DNA from: Bacilli bacterium
GTDB taxonomy: Bacteria > Bacillota_I > Bacilli_A > RF39 > UBA660
Reading direction: 5' to 3'
Length of the DNA: 6,976 bases
Assembly: GCA_028703035.1 (NCBI GenBank)
Contig: JAQVNR010000063.1
Coordinates: 1-6,976, forward strand
This document shows, piece after piece, positions 5,901-6,976 of the stretch. Every line of letters starts with the position of its first letter. The first letter of the stretch is position 1. The position numbers and the translations under genes were made by a program. A model generated the notes under the pieces. It saw only the letters and a program-made list of their open reading frames with translations, had not been told where the DNA came from and made no database searches.

Positions 5901-5929
5901 TTAATATTATTATTAATCATATTTACAAT
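5901..5929 (+). promoter_or_regulatory. Weak promoter for the decayed rlmA
   Basis: TTAATA (5901-5906) and TACAAT (5924-5929) are 17 bases apart and match the -35 and -10 consensus at four and five of six positions. They sit just after the trxA terminator and ahead of the AAGGAG ribosome binding site (5941-5946) of the methyltransferase relic. Such boxes arise easily by chance in AT-rich DNA. Confidence 0.35.
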
Positions 5930-5956
5930 AAATAAAAATGAAGGAGATTTAAATCT

Positions 5957-6711
5957 ATGAAATCAAAATTAGTCCATTTTCAATCCTATATTCAAAGTCA
6001 AAACTTTATTCTTTGTCCGATTTGTAAAGAAGAAATAGAATATAATAATTATTGTTTAAGTTGTAAAAATAATCACACATTTAATATTTCTAAAAAAGGT
6101 TATTCAGTTTTTATTTAAAAATAAGTTTTTATTATAAACTTTGCTTTTCAAAACCTTATCAAACTGTTTATGATTGTATTAATAATTATATAAAAAATCA
6201 GATAAATGAAATAAATATTTTAGATCTTGGTTGTGGGGAAGGAAGCCATTTAAATTTAATAAATAATGATAATAAAACTAGAACGTTGGGGATAGATTAT
6301 TCCGAAGATGCGATTTTACCTAGCAACAGATTATATAACCAATAAACAAATTTTCTTAGTCGCAGATATTAATAATTTACCGCTAGCAAATAACTCTAGG
6401 ATATTATTATTAATATATTATCTCTATTTAATAGTTTAGAAGTTAAAAGAGTTTTAAAAAAAGACGGAATATTTATTAAAGTTGTTCCATCTAGTGGATA
6501 TTTAAAAGAAGTTAGAGAGTCAAATGATTTACTTGAATACACAAATTTTGATATAGTAAAAAATAATATCAGAATAGTTAGTATAGATTAAGTTGTATAT
6601 ACTTTGAAAGGGAAATATGCTCATTATGTAAAAATCAAAAAAAATATTTATGCTTTATATAACTCCTTAATAATGGAACCGATTTTTGTAATATATAACC
6701 TTGTTAAATAA
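5957..6711 (+). pseudogene. rlmA: 23S rRNA (guanine-N1) methyltransferase RlmA family, decayed
   Basis: RlmA/TlrB enzymes methylate a guanine of 23S rRNA hairpin 35 (G745 or G748) using S-adenosylmethionine. AAGGAG (5941-5946) and ATG 5957 start a frame with the family's zinc finger (Cys20, Cys23, Cys36, His40) and KKGYSVF, which stops at 6116-6118. Similarity continues in another frame: ILDLGCGEGSHL (SAM-binding motif I) and TLGIDYSEDAI, to stop 6343-6345. It returns to the first frame (YLATDYITNKQIFLVADINN, from 6317) to stop 6437-6439, then shifts again (6400-6711): DIIINILSLFNS, VKRVLKKDGIFIKVVPSSGY and EYTNFDIV, with an in-frame TAA at 6589-6591. At least three frameshifts and one nonsense codon are needed, so no full enzyme is made. 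A 53-residue zinc-finger peptide could still be translated. Family order is clear; G745 versus G748 specificity cannot be told. Confidence 0.85.
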
Positions 6712-6937
6712 TACATAAAACAATCTATCTAATTGTTCTTCTAATTTATCTAATATTTTTCGTAAAAGGATTAGGTAGTTGATTTATACATTAAGCATTT
6801 TAAAGGTGAATATGGAGTCTATTTTAACGTGTGGTCATCAATAAACTAAGTTACAGTTTAGGTAATAAATAACAATATTTAGAATGTTTACAGTAAAGTT
6901 CAGGATAATTTCAAGACTACCCAAAGACTATTTTTGA
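6712..6937. other. Gene-free stretch
   Basis: All frames are broken by frequent stops on both strands. The longest pieces are about 20 codons on the plus strand (around 6784-6840) and a 38-codon minus-strand piece lacking a start that overlaps the end of the methyltransferase relic. No hairpin terminator, tRNA or repeat is evident before 6938. It may be eroded coding sequence. Confidence 0.5.
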
Positions 6938-6965
6938 AATAAAACCTCAATATGGAGGTTTTATT
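6938..6965 (+). promoter_or_regulatory. Hairpin enclosing a ribosome binding site
   Basis: AATAAAACCTC (6938-6948) pairs perfectly with GAGGTTTTATT (6955-6965) around a six-base loop AATATG. The right arm contains most of the GGAGG ribosome binding site (6954-6958), and the stem ends right against ATG 6966. There is no T-run after the stem, so blocking ribosome access fits better than termination, although a weak terminator is possible. Confidence 0.5.
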
Positions 6966-6976
6966 ATGGTTACAAA
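6966..6976 (+). CDS. Possible gene start cut by the window edge
   Basis: ATG GTT ACA at 6966 follows GGAGG (6954-6958) at an ideal seven-base spacing. Only three codons are inside the window, so neither the reading frame nor the product can be judged. The call rests on the ribosome binding site alone. Confidence 0.35.

Noticed and set aside
6660..6785. Minus-strand 38-codon piece with a coiled-coil look (LLRKILDKLEEQLDRLF)
   Set aside because: It has no start codon, overlaps the end of the rlmA relic on the other strand, and such Leu/Lys/Glu runs are common in AT-rich DNA.
6784..6840. Fragment YIKHFKGEYGVYFNVWSS, faintly like a DUF1653 start (HFKG)
   Set aside because: The match is only a few residues, stops follow immediately, and there is no start codon or ribosome binding site; chance is likely.
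1..6976. Alternative genetic code (UGA as Trp)
   Set aside because: Trp is written TGG in conserved places (WCGPC of thioredoxin, RWDIV of lepB), and TGA ends lepB in a normal ATGA overlap.

Overview
The window is AT-rich bacterial DNA (well under 30 % G+C by eye) with tightly packed genes and Gram-positive-type proteins: a CshA-like DEAD-box helicase, a single-membrane-anchor signal peptidase I, a YqeN-type HolA, RNase HIII, CvpA and thioredoxin. It fits a low-GC Bacillota/Mycoplasmatota-type organism with a small or shrinking genome, such as an uncultured Bacilli relative. UGA is used as a stop (end of lepB) and Trp is encoded by UGG, so this is not the Mycoplasma code.

Layout. Bases 1-121 carry three direct copies of a ~21-28 bp repeat, resembling the repeated ends of an insertion sequence but with no transposase beside them. 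A good promoter (154-182) and a terminator-like hairpin (197-227) then precede the helicase gene cshA (250-1452). Next come lepB (1505-2053) and holA (2050-2937), which overlap by four bases, followed by a frame-broken Cys-rich reading frame of unknown function (2980-3342). RNase HIII (rnhC, 3345-4283) runs the other way and shares a palindromic terminator with that broken gene. Rightwards again are a decayed DUF488 gene (about 4282-4498), an 88-residue small protein (4495-4761), cvpA (4847-5557) and trxA (5559-5861), closed by a strong hairpin terminator. A decayed rlmA-type 23S rRNA methyltransferase follows (5957-6711). The window ends in a short gene-free stretch whose last hairpin covers the ribosome binding site of a possible gene starting at 6966.

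How it fits together. In Bacillus subtilis the neighbourhood reads rnhC-zapA-cvpA-polX-mutS2-(yshE)-trxA. Here rnhC has the opposite strand, zapA is replaced by a DUF488 remnant plus a small protein, and polX and mutS2 are absent, so cvpA touches trxA. The intact genes serve core processes: RNA remodelling, protein export, replication clamp loading, RNA/DNA hybrid removal and thiol redox. The broken ones are an accessory rRNA methyltransferase, a DUF488 protein and an unknown small protein. This pattern suggests ongoing gene loss. I see no CRISPR array, tRNA, rRNA or intact mobile element, and no convincing new multi-gene system. The most unusual signals are the repeat cluster, the hairpins in two leaders and the three gene relics.
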